Of a stretch of 64,000 nucleotides of DNA, positions 1 to 8,770 are shown in pieces (position 1 is the stretch's first letter; the number at the start of each line of letters is the position of its first letter). Source of the stretch: Plantibacter sp. Leaf314 (GTDB lineage: Bacteria > Actinomycetota > Actinomycetes > Actinomycetales > Microbacteriaceae); contig NZ_LMOB01000001.1 in the NCBI RefSeq assembly GCF_001423185.1, positions 1,471,889-1,535,888 of the forward strand, in the 5' to 3' direction. A program made the translations under genes and the position numbers. The notes beneath the pieces were generated by a model, which was given only the letters and a program-made list of their open reading frames with translations, did not search any database and had not been told where the DNA came from.

Positions 1-149
1 ATCGTGAGCAAGGCAGTTATGTCCGTTGGAACCTGAGAGAGGTCGCTGCTGTATCGCTGGATATATCTCATGGTTCGAATCTGTAGACGTGCCAGGGCGA
101 CAGCGTCTGTGGCCACCCGTCCCGGAGCGAGGTAGATAGGATCCGATGC

Positions 150-875
150 ATGACTGATGCGCCAACGATTCCCCCGACGAGCGGGCCCACCGTGGTGGAC
201 CCCAGTGCGGTGGACCCGATGAATGCATGGGTCGACGTCATCGGACAGGCGTTCCCTCCCATGATCGGCGCCGTCATCGGTGGTGGGATCGCTGCGATGA
301 TCGCGTGGCGCGTGTTTGTCAGCGAGCGAAGAGCATCGACGAAGGATCGGGAAACTGAGCGGCAGGCGGCATCAGTCGATCGTGCCGAGCAACGCGACCT
401 CGACGCGCTAGACCGGCAGGCTGAGCGCGAGCATGCCCGAGAGATGCGGGCGGAAGAGCTCGCATCCGTTCGCAACGATCGCTATGACGAGCGTGTGCAC
501 GCTGCAACGGAGCCACTGCTGGAGGCCTTAAGCGGAATGCTGCTCGTGAAGGCCAACGCTCAGGACACTCCTGGCAAGCTGATCAGTCTGCACTCGCGGG
601 TGACCATTCTGCATGGCCTGCTCCGCGGCGACGACAAGCCGATCGCTGCCTGGTTGGGCAACGAAATAATTCACGGTACTTCTTTGATCCAGGCCTCGAT
701 TGCAGCCAGCAAGAGCAGCTCGGAAGCCGAGGATGATACCGACATGGAAAGCCGTAAGTGGGTTGCTCTTCTAACGGCCAACGTGACTTTGTGGTTGCGC
801 GATCGCCCTGCGGTGCCGCAGAAGATCCTGGACCGGGTCGCAGCGCTGGAAGCCGGAGCGGACGCCGCGCGTTGA
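150..875 (+). CDS. Hypothetical membrane-anchored coiled-coil protein
   Basis: A 241-residue protein I do not recognise. A Pro/Thr-rich N-terminus is followed by one hydrophobic segment at about residues 36-57 and then a long, highly charged Arg/Glu/Asp-rich stretch at about 60-115 that should form a coiled coil. The C-terminal half looks helical and soluble. The ATG is preceded by a weak AGGA. Base composition is clearly less GC-rich than the downstream polysaccharide genes, with AT-rich patches such as 660-690, suggesting acquired DNA. It converges on the next gene, whose product has the same layout. A single-pass scaffold or sensor is possible, but no function can be assigned. Confidence 0.7.
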   Translation: MTDAPTIPPTSGPTVVDPSAVDPMNAWVDVIGQAFPPMIGAVIGGGIAAMIAWRVFVSERRASTKDRETERQAASVDRAEQRDLDALDRQAEREHAREMRAEELASVRNDRYDERVHAATEPLLEALSGMLLVKANAQDTPGKLISLHSRVTILHGLLRGDDKPIAAWLGNEIIHGTSLIQASIAASKSSSEAEDDTDMESRKWVALLTANVTLWLRDRPAVPQKILDRVAALEAGADAAR

Positions 876-891
876 TCTCAGAGGGGCCAAG

Positions 892-1647
892 TCAGCCGCG
901 GTCTGTGGTGGATGGTGGGTCTTGCTCGGGCGTTTCCGGTTGTGCCGATTCGACAGCCTGCTCAGCTTCGGCGCGCTCAGCCTCGACGAGTTCTCGGCCG
1001 GCTTCTTCGGCGCGCTCGATCTCCATGTCGATGTAGTCGTCGTAGGCGGCAGCGATACGAACGAGGGTGTCAAGGTGAGTGTCGTTGACGGTGGAGCGCT
1101 CGGCGTGGCGGATGTATGCGCCGAGCTCTGTGATTGCTGCGGAAGTGACGTTCAGGGTGAGTCGGCGGAGGGACATCGTTGAACGGCCATGCCAGCCCTC
1201 CGAGGTGATGTCGCCTGCTTGGTCAAGGATGCGGACTATCCGGCCGATCTCAGATCGGGTGCGGTCGTCGACGATGTATTCGCTGGCGACGTCGATCTTC
1301 AGCGAGCGCTCCTTGGTCCAGATCTTCGACCATGCCTCGGGGTAGGAATCCTTGCCGAAAATGGCACCGACAGATCCTTCATGCTGCTGAATCTCGCGAT
1401 GGACGGAGGTGAAGTCCTCAACGAGTTTGCGGGCATCGGCCATTGAGTCGTCAATGACCTTGGCGTCGCGTTCGTTTCCCCACTGTTTGGTCTGAGCGTC
1501 GAGCTGCTGGCGGAACTGCGCCTTTTGGGCTCCCGATGCGAAGAAGGCTGTCGCGCCGGCACCTAGTGCGGCTGCGCCAAGGGTTCGTGCCCAGTCCCAG
1601 AAGACGGGGTCACCGAGGAACCAGAGGATGAACCAGGTTTCGCTCAT
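892..1647 (-). CDS. Hypothetical membrane-anchored helical protein
   Basis: Unrecognised protein of 251 residues. The start was placed at the ATG at 1647 because the protein then begins just before a Trp-rich hydrophobic N-terminus; the longer reading frame adds an implausible Pro/Arg-rich leader. One membrane segment lies at about residues 18-40. It is followed by a Gln/Lys/Glu-rich helical stretch, a mixed helical domain, and a very acidic Glu/Ala tail from about residue 205. It is convergent with the preceding gene, separated by 16 bases, and shares its organisation of one membrane segment plus charged helix, without obvious sequence similarity. Composition is also lower in GC. The two may function together, but this is inference. 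Confidence 0.7.
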   Translation of the reverse strand: MSETWFILWFLGDPVFWDWARTLGAAALGAGATAFFASGAQKAQFRQQLDAQTKQWGNERDAKVIDDSMADARKLVEDFTSVHREIQQHEGSVGAIFGKDSYPEAWSKIWTKERSLKIDVASEYIVDDRTRSEIGRIVRILDQAGDITSEGWHGRSTMSLRRLTLNVTSAAITELGAYIRHAERSTVNDTHLDTLVRIAAAYDDYIDMEIERAEEAGRELVEAERAEAEQAVESAQPETPEQDPPSTTDRG

Positions 1648-1988
1648 GGCTTCATCCTGCCAGTGGAGGTCGCGCATATTGCGGCAGCCGCGATCCATTG
1701 GAGTGCATTCGGCGGGCGCCGGAGCGAGTAGCTGATTCTGCGGACCTGGGCATCTCAGTCTCGGTCGGACAGTTGTCGGCCGGGGCGCAAAGGACACCCG
1801 ACGGGGTGACGCCCCCCGCTTGTTGTCCCCCCTGATCTGGGGCTACAAGGCGCTTGTCCGGCCCCATACGCTGAACATGTTCAACAGCCGCTGTCCCGCC
1901 CACCCGACCCGAATCCGGTGGGCGCGACAGGGCGGAACCACCACCCGACGCCGATCTGACGGCCTGATCTCCGGAACGAGCGGACGCA
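1648..1988. other. Intergenic stretch without a convincing gene
   Basis: About 340 bases upstream of the first polysaccharide gene. Reading frames crossing it have no ribosome-binding site and improbable composition. It contains a small CCCC/GGGG hairpin near 1827-1840 and a perfect 12-base palindrome, TGAACATGTTCA, at 1872-1883. The latter could be an operator, but its half-site spacing does not match the actinobacterial LexA box. This is probably where accessory DNA on the left meets the polysaccharide locus. Confidence 0.5.
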
Positions 1989-2963
1989 GTGAACACCAAG
2001 CCCTCACCGGACGCCGTCACCCTCGTGACGGTCGTCTTCGAGCCGGAGTTCGACCTGCTGCGCCTCCAGGCCCGATCCCTCGCACGCTACGTCGACCAGG
2101 CGCTCGTCGCCCGGATCCTCGTCATCGACAACTCGTCCACCGGCCTCCGCACCGGGGCGCGTCGTCGCCTGACCGCGGCCTACGGCCCCCTCGCCTCGAA
2201 GCTCGAGATCGTCCGCCCGGACGACCTCCTCACGGAGCCGACGGCGACGAGCGGCTGGCGGGCGCAGCAGGCCCTGAAGCTCCTCATCGCAGACCGCGTC
2301 GAGACCGACTGGTACCTCGTCCTCGACGCCAAGACCGTGTTCATCCGCCCCACGACCACCGGCGACCTCTTCGCCTCGGACGGCCGGCCCAACGGCGGCG
2401 TGCACTCCTACGCGCAGCACCCGCTGCAGCCGCAGCTACGCACCGTCCTCGCCTACAGCGGACTCGACGCCGAGACCCTCGTCGCCGGCTTCACCTCGAC
2501 CGCCACTCCCTTCCTCCTGTCGACCTCGGCCGTCAGGACCCTCGTCGCCGATCTCGGCTCACGCCACCCGCAGGGCTTCTCCGCCGAGTTCGAACGCGCC
2601 GGACTCACGGAGTTCTTCATGTACACCGCAGCTCGGCTCACCGATGGCGAGACCCTGCACGACATCACCTCCGGCGAACCGCTCGAGAGCCCGACCGTCT
2701 GGCCGCGGCACCGCTCCGGCGCACAGGTCCGCGCGGTCCTCGACGACGCGATGGCGTCCTCCACGACCACGGTCGCCGTCCACCGCACCGCCCTCGCCCG
2801 CATGGACCGCGACGGCGTCCTCGCCGTCGCCCGGTTCTGGGTCGCCCGTGGACTCTTCCCGAGCACGGCCGCGGCGCTACGGTTCATCGCGGTCTACCGC
2901 GCCCGGTACTACCCGGCGATGGTCCTCCGCCGGCTCCGCGCCCGCCGAGGACGGGCATCGTGA
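1989..2963 (+). CDS. DUF6492-like putative glycosyltransferase
   Basis: A 324-residue cytosolic protein starting at GTG. The N-terminal stretch (TLVTVVFEPEF, then VIDNSS around residue 50) resembles the nucleotide-binding beginning of GT-A glycosyltransferases. WYLVLDAKT at about residue 100 is an acidic motif in the position of a DXD. The overall pattern matches, from memory, the DUF6492 family often found in actinobacterial glycan clusters. The C-terminal part is Arg-rich and may be membrane-associated. It is the first gene of the polysaccharide locus and converges with the phosphatase gene. It probably transfers a sugar during exopolysaccharide assembly; donor and acceptor are unknown. Confidence 0.65.
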   Translation: MNTKPSPDAVTLVTVVFEPEFDLLRLQARSLARYVDQALVARILVIDNSSTGLRTGARRRLTAAYGPLASKLEIVRPDDLLTEPTATSGWRAQQALKLLIADRVETDWYLVLDAKTVFIRPTTTGDLFASDGRPNGGVHSYAQHPLQPQLRTVLAYSGLDAETLVAGFTSTATPFLLSTSAVRTLVADLGSRHPQGFSAEFERAGLTEFFMYTAARLTDGETLHDITSGEPLESPTVWPRHRSGAQVRAVLDDAMASSTTTVAVHRTALARMDRDGVLAVARFWVARGLFPSTAAALRFIAVYRARYYPAMVLRRLRARRGRAS

Positions 2964-2968
2964 CCGCG

Positions 2969-3607
2969 TCAGCGCGGCGTGAGCGCCGTGAGCACCCCGA
3001 TGTCGCGCACCAGGACGGCCGTGAGCTCGTCGACGGCCTGCAGCACGTCACCGTGCCGGGCTCCCCGATCGGTGTGCGCGTCGAGGACGTCGAGACCGTC
3101 GGTCACCCGACGCGTCGACCGGCTGAACTTCGGCCCGTCGCCGAGCAGGCCACGGCGGCCGTTCAACACGGCGGCGACCGCGGCGACCGGGTCCGCGTTG
3201 GCGGCGAGGACGTCGAGTTCCGCGACGGAGGGCTCGAGCGAGAGCAGTCCGACCGCTTCGACGAGGGTGAACGTCTTCGCGCGGGCGGACGGCGCGATGG
3301 CGCCGACGGAACCGCGCGCGGCCGTGGTCATCGTCAGGATCAGGCCCGCGTCATCGATGCGCTGCGCATCCAGTTGCGCCGCGACGTGCTTCGCGGCGAA
3401 CGCGGCTCCGTCCGCGGGCATGAGCCGGCGGTACACCTCGGCGCAGATCTTCGCCCCGGACACCGTCTCGGTGCCGGCACTGTCCACGCGCAGACCTTCG
3501 ACGCCGAACGCGGCCGGGAGTTCGTGCTGCAGACGGAACTCGGCCAGCGGCGACCGGCACACGTTCGCACGGCAGACGGCGAGAACGCCGGTTGAGACAA
3601 TCGACAA
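2969..3607 (-). CDS. Low-molecular-weight protein-tyrosine phosphatase
   Basis: A phosphatase of 212 residues, somewhat longer than the usual 150-190. The CX5R active-site loop is the VCRANVCRSP motif, with nucleophile Cys12 and Arg18. A later ADP motif is the likely general-acid loop. The start was set at TTG 3607 because AGGAGG lies five bases upstream and the catalytic loop then falls at the usual position near the N-terminus; a longer frame would add 47 non-conserved residues. It is divergent from the tyrosine autokinase gene. Such pairs control polysaccharide chain length by phosphorylating and dephosphorylating the C-terminal tyrosines of the BY-kinase, so that kinase is the likely substrate. 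Confidence 0.85.
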   Translation of the reverse strand: MSIVSTGVLAVCRANVCRSPLAEFRLQHELPAAFGVEGLRVDSAGTETVSGAKICAEVYRRLMPADGAAFAAKHVAAQLDAQRIDDAGLILTMTTAARGSVGAIAPSARAKTFTLVEAVGLLSLEPSVAELDVLAANADPVAAVAAVLNGRRGLLGDGPKFSRSTRRVTDGLDVLDAHTDRGARHGDVLQAVDELTAVLVRDIGVLTALTPR

Positions 3608-3631
3608 TCCAGCCTCCTGAGAACCGCACCG

Positions 3632-3637
3632 AGTATA
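3632..3637 (-). promoter_or_regulatory. Candidate extended -10 element of the phosphatase gene
   Basis: On the minus strand the sequence TGG-TATACT forms an extended -10 about 25 bases upstream of the TTG start, in an otherwise GC-rich intergenic region. No convincing -35 is seen. The same AT-rich patch could also serve the divergent kinase gene. Confidence 0.4.
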
Positions 3638-3698
3638 CCAATGCGGCGGTCGGAGCCCATCGACACGACCATTCATCCTTGACCACGGGGGACCCGAA

Positions 3699-5090
3699 AT
3701 GACCTTGCACGAGTACGTCCAGACCCTTCGCAAGTACTGGGTCCTCATCGCCGTCCTGGTGGTCGTCGGATGCGCGACGGGCTACGTCGTCGCGAAGACC
3801 CAGGTGCCGATGTTCCGATCGACGAGCAGCGTGCTGCTCTCGGCCGAGCGCGGCGAGAGCACCTCGGAGCTCGCCCAGGGCTCGAACTACGTGCAGAGCC
3901 TCGTCCAGACGTACGCACTGCTCGCCGAGTCGAACCTCGTCCTGCAGCCCGTCGTCGACGAGCTCGACCTCGACACCACCGTCGCGCGGCTCAGCAAGTC
4001 CGTCTCGGCGGACTCGCCGCTCAACACCGCGATCATCGAGATCTCCGTCGTCGACTCCGACCCGAGCCGCGCCAAGCAGATCAACGACTCCGTCGTCGCG
4101 TCCCTGTCGAGCGCGGTCGCGGACGTCTCCCCCCAGGACGACCAGGACCAGCCGACGGTACGCCTCACGAGCATCAACTCCGCGACGCTCCCCAACGCGC
4201 AGTTCTCGCCGAGCTCGACCCTGTACGCCGCCGTCGGCGGGGCCATCGCCCTGCTCCTCGGGATCGTGTTCGCGTTCGTCCGACGCGCGCTGTCCACCCG
4301 CATCACCGACGGAGCGGACGTCGCACACGACACCGCGGCGCCCATCCTCGGCGAGATCTCCGAAGCGCGCCGAGGAGCACCGGTCCTGGTGTCGCTGCGC
4401 ACGAACCCGCAGGGGCTCGTCGCGGAGTCGTTCCGCACCTTGTCCGCCAACCTCCGGTTCGCGAGCATCGACCGCCCCATCCGGTCCGTCGTCGTGACCT
4501 CGGCGCAGCCCGACGAGGGCAAGAGCTCGGTCGCGATCGGCCTCGCCCAGCAGCACGCCGAGTCCGGCCAGCGGGTGCTGCTCATCGACGCCGACCTCCG
4601 CCACCCCACCGTCGCGACGTACACGCAGCTCGACGGCACTGTCGGTCTGACCTCCGTCCTCCTCGGTCAGCACGACCTGCAGGACGCCGTGCAGTCGTGG
4701 GGCTCCGACACCCTCGACGTCCTCACCGCCGGCACGACGCCCCCGAACCCGAGCCAGCTGCTCAGCTCGTCGAGCATGCGCCTGCTGCTCGAGCAGGCGT
4801 CCTCCGACTACGACCTCGTCGTCATCGACTCGGCGCCCATCATCACCGTGACCGACTCGCTGTGGCTCGGCAACATGGCCGACGGCATGCTCATCGTCGT
4901 GCGCGAACGGTTCACCCGCCACCGCCACCTCGCGAAGGCCGTGTCCGCGGTCGAGGGCGCGCGGGCCGAGCTCGTCGGCATCGTGCTCAACCGCGTCAAG
5001 CGCGGGGACCGCAACAGCAAGTACTACACCTCGGAGGTCGAGTCGGTCTCGAACATCCGTCACGCCGTCGCCGAGCGCCTCGGTCGCTGA
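3699..5090 (+). CDS. Polysaccharide tyrosine autokinase with Wzz domain (BY-kinase)
   Basis: A 463-residue fusion of a chain-length-determinant (Wzz) domain and a bacterial tyrosine kinase. Membrane segments at about residues 14-33 and 176-194 flank the extracytoplasmic Wzz region. The cytoplasmic kinase has a Walker A motif (SAQPDEGKSS, near 268-277), Walker A' (VLLIDADLRHP, 293-303) and Walker B (YDLVVIDSAP, 371-380). The C-terminal tail has only one adjacent tyrosine pair (Tyr442-Tyr443), fewer than the long clusters of proteobacterial Wzc. It is divergent from its probable phosphatase and three bases upstream of the polymerase gene. It should regulate polymer length and export at the membrane. 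Confidence 0.92.
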   Translation: MTLHEYVQTLRKYWVLIAVLVVVGCATGYVVAKTQVPMFRSTSSVLLSAERGESTSELAQGSNYVQSLVQTYALLAESNLVLQPVVDELDLDTTVARLSKSVSADSPLNTAIIEISVVDSDPSRAKQINDSVVASLSSAVADVSPQDDQDQPTVRLTSINSATLPNAQFSPSSTLYAAVGGAIALLLGIVFAFVRRALSTRITDGADVAHDTAAPILGEISEARRGAPVLVSLRTNPQGLVAESFRTLSANLRFASIDRPIRSVVVTSAQPDEGKSSVAIGLAQQHAESGQRVLLIDADLRHPTVATYTQLDGTVGLTSVLLGQHDLQDAVQSWGSDTLDVLTAGTTPPNPSQLLSSSSMRLLLEQASSDYDLVVIDSAPIITVTDSLWLGNMADGMLIVVRERFTRHRHLAKAVSAVEGARAELVGIVLNRVKRGDRNSKYYTSEVESVSNIRHAVAERLGR

Positions 5091-5093
5091 GCC

Positions 5094-6425
5094 GTGACGA
5101 CCATCCCAGCGGCGCTGCGCGGCGGACCCGGGCCGGGGCTCACGCCCCGCCGGGCCGACCCCGACCGTGGCCGCCGGGCGCTCGAGTTCGCGGTCGCCGC
5201 CGCCCTGTGCGTCGCGATCGGCATGCGATACCCGCGCTACGACGACATCCTCTTCGCCGCTGCCGCCAGCGCGATCATCGCCCCGCTCTGGCTGAGCACC
5301 CTCCGCCGGTACCAGGGCGCCGCGACCATGCTGCTCCTCGGGCTCCTGGCGATCGTGTCCGGTCTGCTCATCACCGGGTTCGCCGCCGGCGACCACGCGG
5401 TCTCGAGCTACCTCGCCACCATGAACTCCGCGCGCATCGCCGGGATCCTCTTGTCCGTCGGCGCGCTGCTCTGGGCGCGGAGCATCATCGGGACGCCTCG
5501 CATGGCCTCGCTGTACGGGCTGGGGATGGTGTTCGGCCTGCCGTTCGGCGCGTCGTTCGAGACCAACCCGTGGAAGTTCGGGCTGTCCGTCCCGATCGCG
5601 ATCCTCCTCCTCGGCCTGTCCTGGTGGGCCGGGCGCCGGTGGCTGGACATCGTGCTCCTGATCGCCCTCAGCCTCATCAGCGCCGCCAACGACTCACGGT
5701 CGGCGGCGGCGATGTTCCTCATGGCGGCGGCCATCGTCACCATGCAGCGCATCCCGGTCGCGCGTGGCCGCGCCCACGCCTGGTGGGCGCTCGGCCGGAT
5801 GGCGATCGTCGGCTACCTCGTGTTCCTCCTCGCGCAGGCCGCGATCCTCGAGGGCTACCTCGGGACGAGTACGGAACAGCGCTCGGAGGCCCAGATCGAG
5901 GCGTCCGGCTCGCTCATCCTCGGAGGTCGACCGGAGCTCGGCGCGACGGTGTCGCTCCTCTTCCACCAACCGGGCGGCTACGGCTCCGGCAGTTCACCGT
6001 CGATGACGGACGTGCTGGTCGCGAAGTCGGGCATGAGCTCCCTCGGCTACGACCCGAACAACGGGTACGTCGAGCGGTACATGTTCTCCCCGGGCTTCGA
6101 GGTGCACTCGATCATCGGCGACGTCTGGATCCTGTTCGGCGTCGTCGGCCTGGTGTGGCTCATCATCACCGTCGGCTTCGCCCTGTTCGGCGTCTCCTCC
6201 CGGCTGACCGACCGCCGCATCAGCGGCCTCGAGCTGTACCTCGGCATCCGCACCGTGTGGGACCTCTTCTTCAGTCCGTTGCCGAGCTCCCTGGTGACGA
6301 TGACCCTCTTCTTCGCCGTCGTCCTGGTGAACCGCGCCAGGGCGACGCCTCCTGCATCCCGCCCGACCGGTGACCGGCCTGCCGGCCCACCGCTCCCCCA
6401 CACCCCGCTTGGATCCCCGTCGTGA
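5094..6425 (+). CDS. O-antigen polymerase/ligase-like membrane protein (Wzy-like)
   Basis: An integral membrane protein of 443 residues starting at GTG, with roughly ten predicted membrane segments and a large hydrophilic loop at about residues 255-340. That pattern is characteristic of Wzy/ExoQ-type polymerases. Sequence conservation in this family is low, so topology and context carry the assignment. It follows the autokinase by three bases and overlaps the flippase start by four (GTGA), so the three are probably co-transcribed. The expected role is polymerising lipid-linked repeat units on the outer face of the membrane. A Pro-rich C-terminus follows the last segment. Confidence 0.8.
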   Translation: MTTIPAALRGGPGPGLTPRRADPDRGRRALEFAVAAALCVAIGMRYPRYDDILFAAAASAIIAPLWLSTLRRYQGAATMLLLGLLAIVSGLLITGFAAGDHAVSSYLATMNSARIAGILLSVGALLWARSIIGTPRMASLYGLGMVFGLPFGASFETNPWKFGLSVPIAILLLGLSWWAGRRWLDIVLLIALSLISAANDSRSAAAMFLMAAAIVTMQRIPVARGRAHAWWALGRMAIVGYLVFLLAQAAILEGYLGTSTEQRSEAQIEASGSLILGGRPELGATVSLLFHQPGGYGSGSSPSMTDVLVAKSGMSSLGYDPNNGYVERYMFSPGFEVHSIIGDVWILFGVVGLVWLIITVGFALFGVSSRLTDRRISGLELYLGIRTVWDLFFSPLPSSLVTMTLFFAVVLVNRARATPPASRPTGDRPAGPPLPHTPLGSPS

Positions 6426-7729
6426 ACACCGTCAAATCGGTCGGCGCAAAAGCCGTCACCATGCTCATCGCGCTCATCTGCGGCCTCACGACGACCCGGC
6501 TCATCATCGCCGACGCCGGAGTGCACGAATACGCGCTCTACACCCTCGTCGTCGCCCTCCCAGGGCTGGTGTCGTTCGCGGACCTCGGCTCAGGGGCCGT
6601 GCTCGTGAACCGCATCGCCACGACCGACCACCCGCGCGACGACCCGACCCTCACGGCGCAGGTGACGACCGTCGGACGGATCATGCTCACCTTCGCCGCG
6701 GTGCTGATGGCGGTGAACACCGTCTTCCTCCTCGCCGGTGTGTGGCCGGCGTTCCTCGGTGACGCCGGCGACATCCCCGGCTCCTCGCTCGCGGCGTTCC
6801 TGGCGATCACCGTCTTCTGCTGCAGCATCCCGCTGGGCATCTGGACGCGCATCCTCCTCGGCCTGCAGCGGAACCACATCATCATCATGATCCAGGGCGT
6901 GCAGTCCCCCCTGACGCTCCTCCTCATCTGGCTCGCGCTCACGGTCGGCCCCGAGACCCTGCATCCGTACCTGGCGCTCGGGTCGCTCCTGGCGGCCGGC
7001 GGCGTCGCCCTCACCGGCTTCCTCCTCGCGCGTCGGTTCACGAGCCCGCTCATCGGCACCGCCGCCCGGCGTATCCCCTTCGTCAAGCGGCACCCGGGCG
7101 TCCGCGTCATGGACATGGGCTGGCCCATGCTCGCCCAGCTCCTCGCCACGCCCCTCTCGATGCAGTCCCAGCGCTTCGTGCTCGCGCAGTTCGTGTCCGC
7201 CGCCGCGCTCGCGCAGTACGCGATGGCCGGCCAGTTCTTCTTCGCCCTGCAGGGACTCGTCAGCGCCGCCGGCCTGACCCTCTGGCCGCGCTACGCGAAG
7301 GCACGGGCGAGCGGCAACCCGACGACCGGACCGTTCCTCCTGGCCGCGTGCTTCGCGGGCGGCGTGCTCCTCTTCACGGGTGCCATGGTCATCGCCGGCC
7401 CGTGGGTGTTCGGCTTCATCTCCGGCGGCAAGGTGGAGGTCCCGGTCGAGATCGTGCTCGCCTTCGGCGTGATGGTCGCCGCCCAGGCGGCGCTCTACCC
7501 GCTCGGCATGTTCATGATGGACACCGCCGGCGTCCGGTTCCAGGTCGCACCGACCCTGCTCATGGCCGCCGTGTCGGTGGCCCTTGCCTTCGCGCTGACC
7601 CCGACCCTCGGCGCCGTCGGCCCGATGCTCGGCAACGCGCTGGCCGTGACGCTCGGGCAGATCCTGCCCTACGCGCTGCGGATCAGGCGCCTCGGACGCG
7701 CGACGGAAGCTCCGCCAGAGCCTCGGTGA
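6422..7729 (+). CDS. Wzx-like polysaccharide flippase (MOP superfamily)
   Basis: A 435-residue protein with about twelve hydrophobic segments and no large soluble domain, matching oligosaccharide flippases of the MOP superfamily. The N-terminal helix (VKSVGAKAVTMLIALICGL) is typical of polysaccharide biosynthesis proteins. It starts at GTG inside the stop region of the polymerase gene, indicating translational coupling. It is expected to flip undecaprenyl-linked repeat units across the membrane for the adjacent polymerase. Its 3' end overlaps the end of the convergent glycosyltransferase gene by about 47 bases. Confidence 0.85.
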   Translation: MNTVKSVGAKAVTMLIALICGLTTTRLIIADAGVHEYALYTLVVALPGLVSFADLGSGAVLVNRIATTDHPRDDPTLTAQVTTVGRIMLTFAAVLMAVNTVFLLAGVWPAFLGDAGDIPGSSLAAFLAITVFCCSIPLGIWTRILLGLQRNHIIIMIQGVQSPLTLLLIWLALTVGPETLHPYLALGSLLAAGGVALTGFLLARRFTSPLIGTAARRIPFVKRHPGVRVMDMGWPMLAQLLATPLSMQSQRFVLAQFVSAAALAQYAMAGQFFFALQGLVSAAGLTLWPRYAKARASGNPTTGPFLLAACFAGGVLLFTGAMVIAGPWVFGFISGGKVEVPVEIVLAFGVMVAAQAALYPLGMFMMDTAGVRFQVAPTLLMAAVSVALAFALTPTLGAVGPMLGNALAVTLGQILPYALRIRRLGRATEAPPEPR

Positions 7730-8765
7730 CCCGGCGCCAGTAGGCGGCGGTCGTGTACTGACGCTCCTGGAACGCGGCGGCGAGGCGCTCGGACCGACGT
7801 CGGCGCTCCTCCGGGTCGTCGAGCAGCGAGGAGATCGCCGTGGCGAGGGCCTCGGGGTCCGCTGCGGGGACGAAGAGCACCTCGTCGTCGGAGAAGTAGG
7901 CGTCCAATCCACCGGCCCGTGTGGCGACGGCGGCACCGCCGGCGGCCGCGAGCTCGAGCAGCGTGGTGATGCCGCTCGCGTGCAGGTTGGGCGTGACGCT
8001 CACGACGGTGACCTCGGCCGAGCGGTAGAGCGACACGAGCTCCGCGACGGTCGTGGTCGCGCGCGTCTCGACGGCGTCGTGGTCCGCGAGGATCTTCTTG
8101 TTGGACGCGATCCGCAGCGACGGGGCACCGAGGAGCCGGTGCGCCTGCTCGAGCGTGCGCCAGTCCCTGGCGCGATCGTTGCCGACGGACAGGAGCCGGG
8201 GTGCCGGCTCGACGTCGTCCGTCGGCGAGGTGGCCGCGAAGACCGAGGAGACGCCGAAGGGGACGTAGCGGTGGCGACCGGACGAGACGAGGGCCCGCCC
8301 CGCCTCCGCGTTCGGTTCGGCGTTCGCGACGAAGAGGTCGACCCTGGCGAGGGCGAACCGCATGATGCGCTGCAGCCACTTGGGGTGCTTCGACCATTCC
8401 GCGAACAGCCAGATGGTCTGCCCGACGAGCACCGGTCGCCTGATCCCGAGGAGCCGGAACACCAGGCCGACACCGAGGTACTCGACCTCGCTGTGGCAGT
8501 ACACGTACTCGGACCGCCGCAGGTCGCGGAGGTGCGAGAGCGCTTGGCCGACGTCGAACACCAGGAGGCGCTTCGACAGTCTCGAGAGCCGAGCCGCGAA
8601 CCCGTTCGGGTCGCCACCGCCCAGGACGCTGAAGTGCCAGCCGCCCGGGACGTGGTTGGCCCCGTACGGCGCCCGGTCCGGTGCCGCTCCGGCCTCGTAC
8701 CGGGACGCGTAGTCCTCGGTACGAAGCTCGGAGGCGACGAGGATGCTCAGGTGTGGAAGGGTCAC
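7683..8765 (-). CDS. Glycosyltransferase, GT4-like
   Basis: A protein of 360 residues. The start was placed at GTG 8765, giving an N-terminus (VTLPHLSILVASE) that begins the first Rossmann strand; the longer frame runs into the neighbouring secreted-protein gene. The C-terminal half has the nucleotide-sugar-binding pattern of GT-B enzymes: LLSVGND, then HASGITTLLELAAAGGAAVATRAGG with the conserved glutamate of the E-X7-E motif, then a YFSDDEVLFVPAADPEAL tail. It lies six bases downstream of the giant secreted-protein gene on the same strand. It probably adds one sugar of the repeat unit on the cytoplasmic side; the sugar is unknown. Confidence 0.8.
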   Translation of the reverse strand: MTLPHLSILVASELRTEDYASRYEAGAAPDRAPYGANHVPGGWHFSVLGGGDPNGFAARLSRLSKRLLVFDVGQALSHLRDLRRSEYVYCHSEVEYLGVGLVFRLLGIRRPVLVGQTIWLFAEWSKHPKWLQRIMRFALARVDLFVANAEPNAEAGRALVSSGRHRYVPFGVSSVFAATSPTDDVEPAPRLLSVGNDRARDWRTLEQAHRLLGAPSLRIASNKKILADHDAVETRATTTVAELVSLYRSAEVTVVSVTPNLHASGITTLLELAAAGGAAVATRAGGLDAYFSDDEVLFVPAADPEALATAISSLLDDPEERRRRSERLAAAFQERQYTTAAYWRRVTEALAELPSRVRGA

Positions 8766-8770
8766 CCTGT

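Noticed and set aside
70..96. GGTTCGAATC-like tRNA T-loop, possible tRNA end or attachment site
   Set aside because: The flanking T stem and acceptor stem do not pair, no D or anticodon arm fits upstream, and there is no CCA-compatible end. It is a chance match.
1872..1883. TGAACATGTTCA as a LexA box
   Set aside because: The half sites are two bases apart, not four as in the actinobacterial SOS consensus, and no SOS-type gene follows.
3351..5396. Long minus-strand frame opposite the BY-kinase gene
   Set aside because: Acidic/Arg-rich translation without motifs, whereas the forward frame carries Walker and Wzz features.
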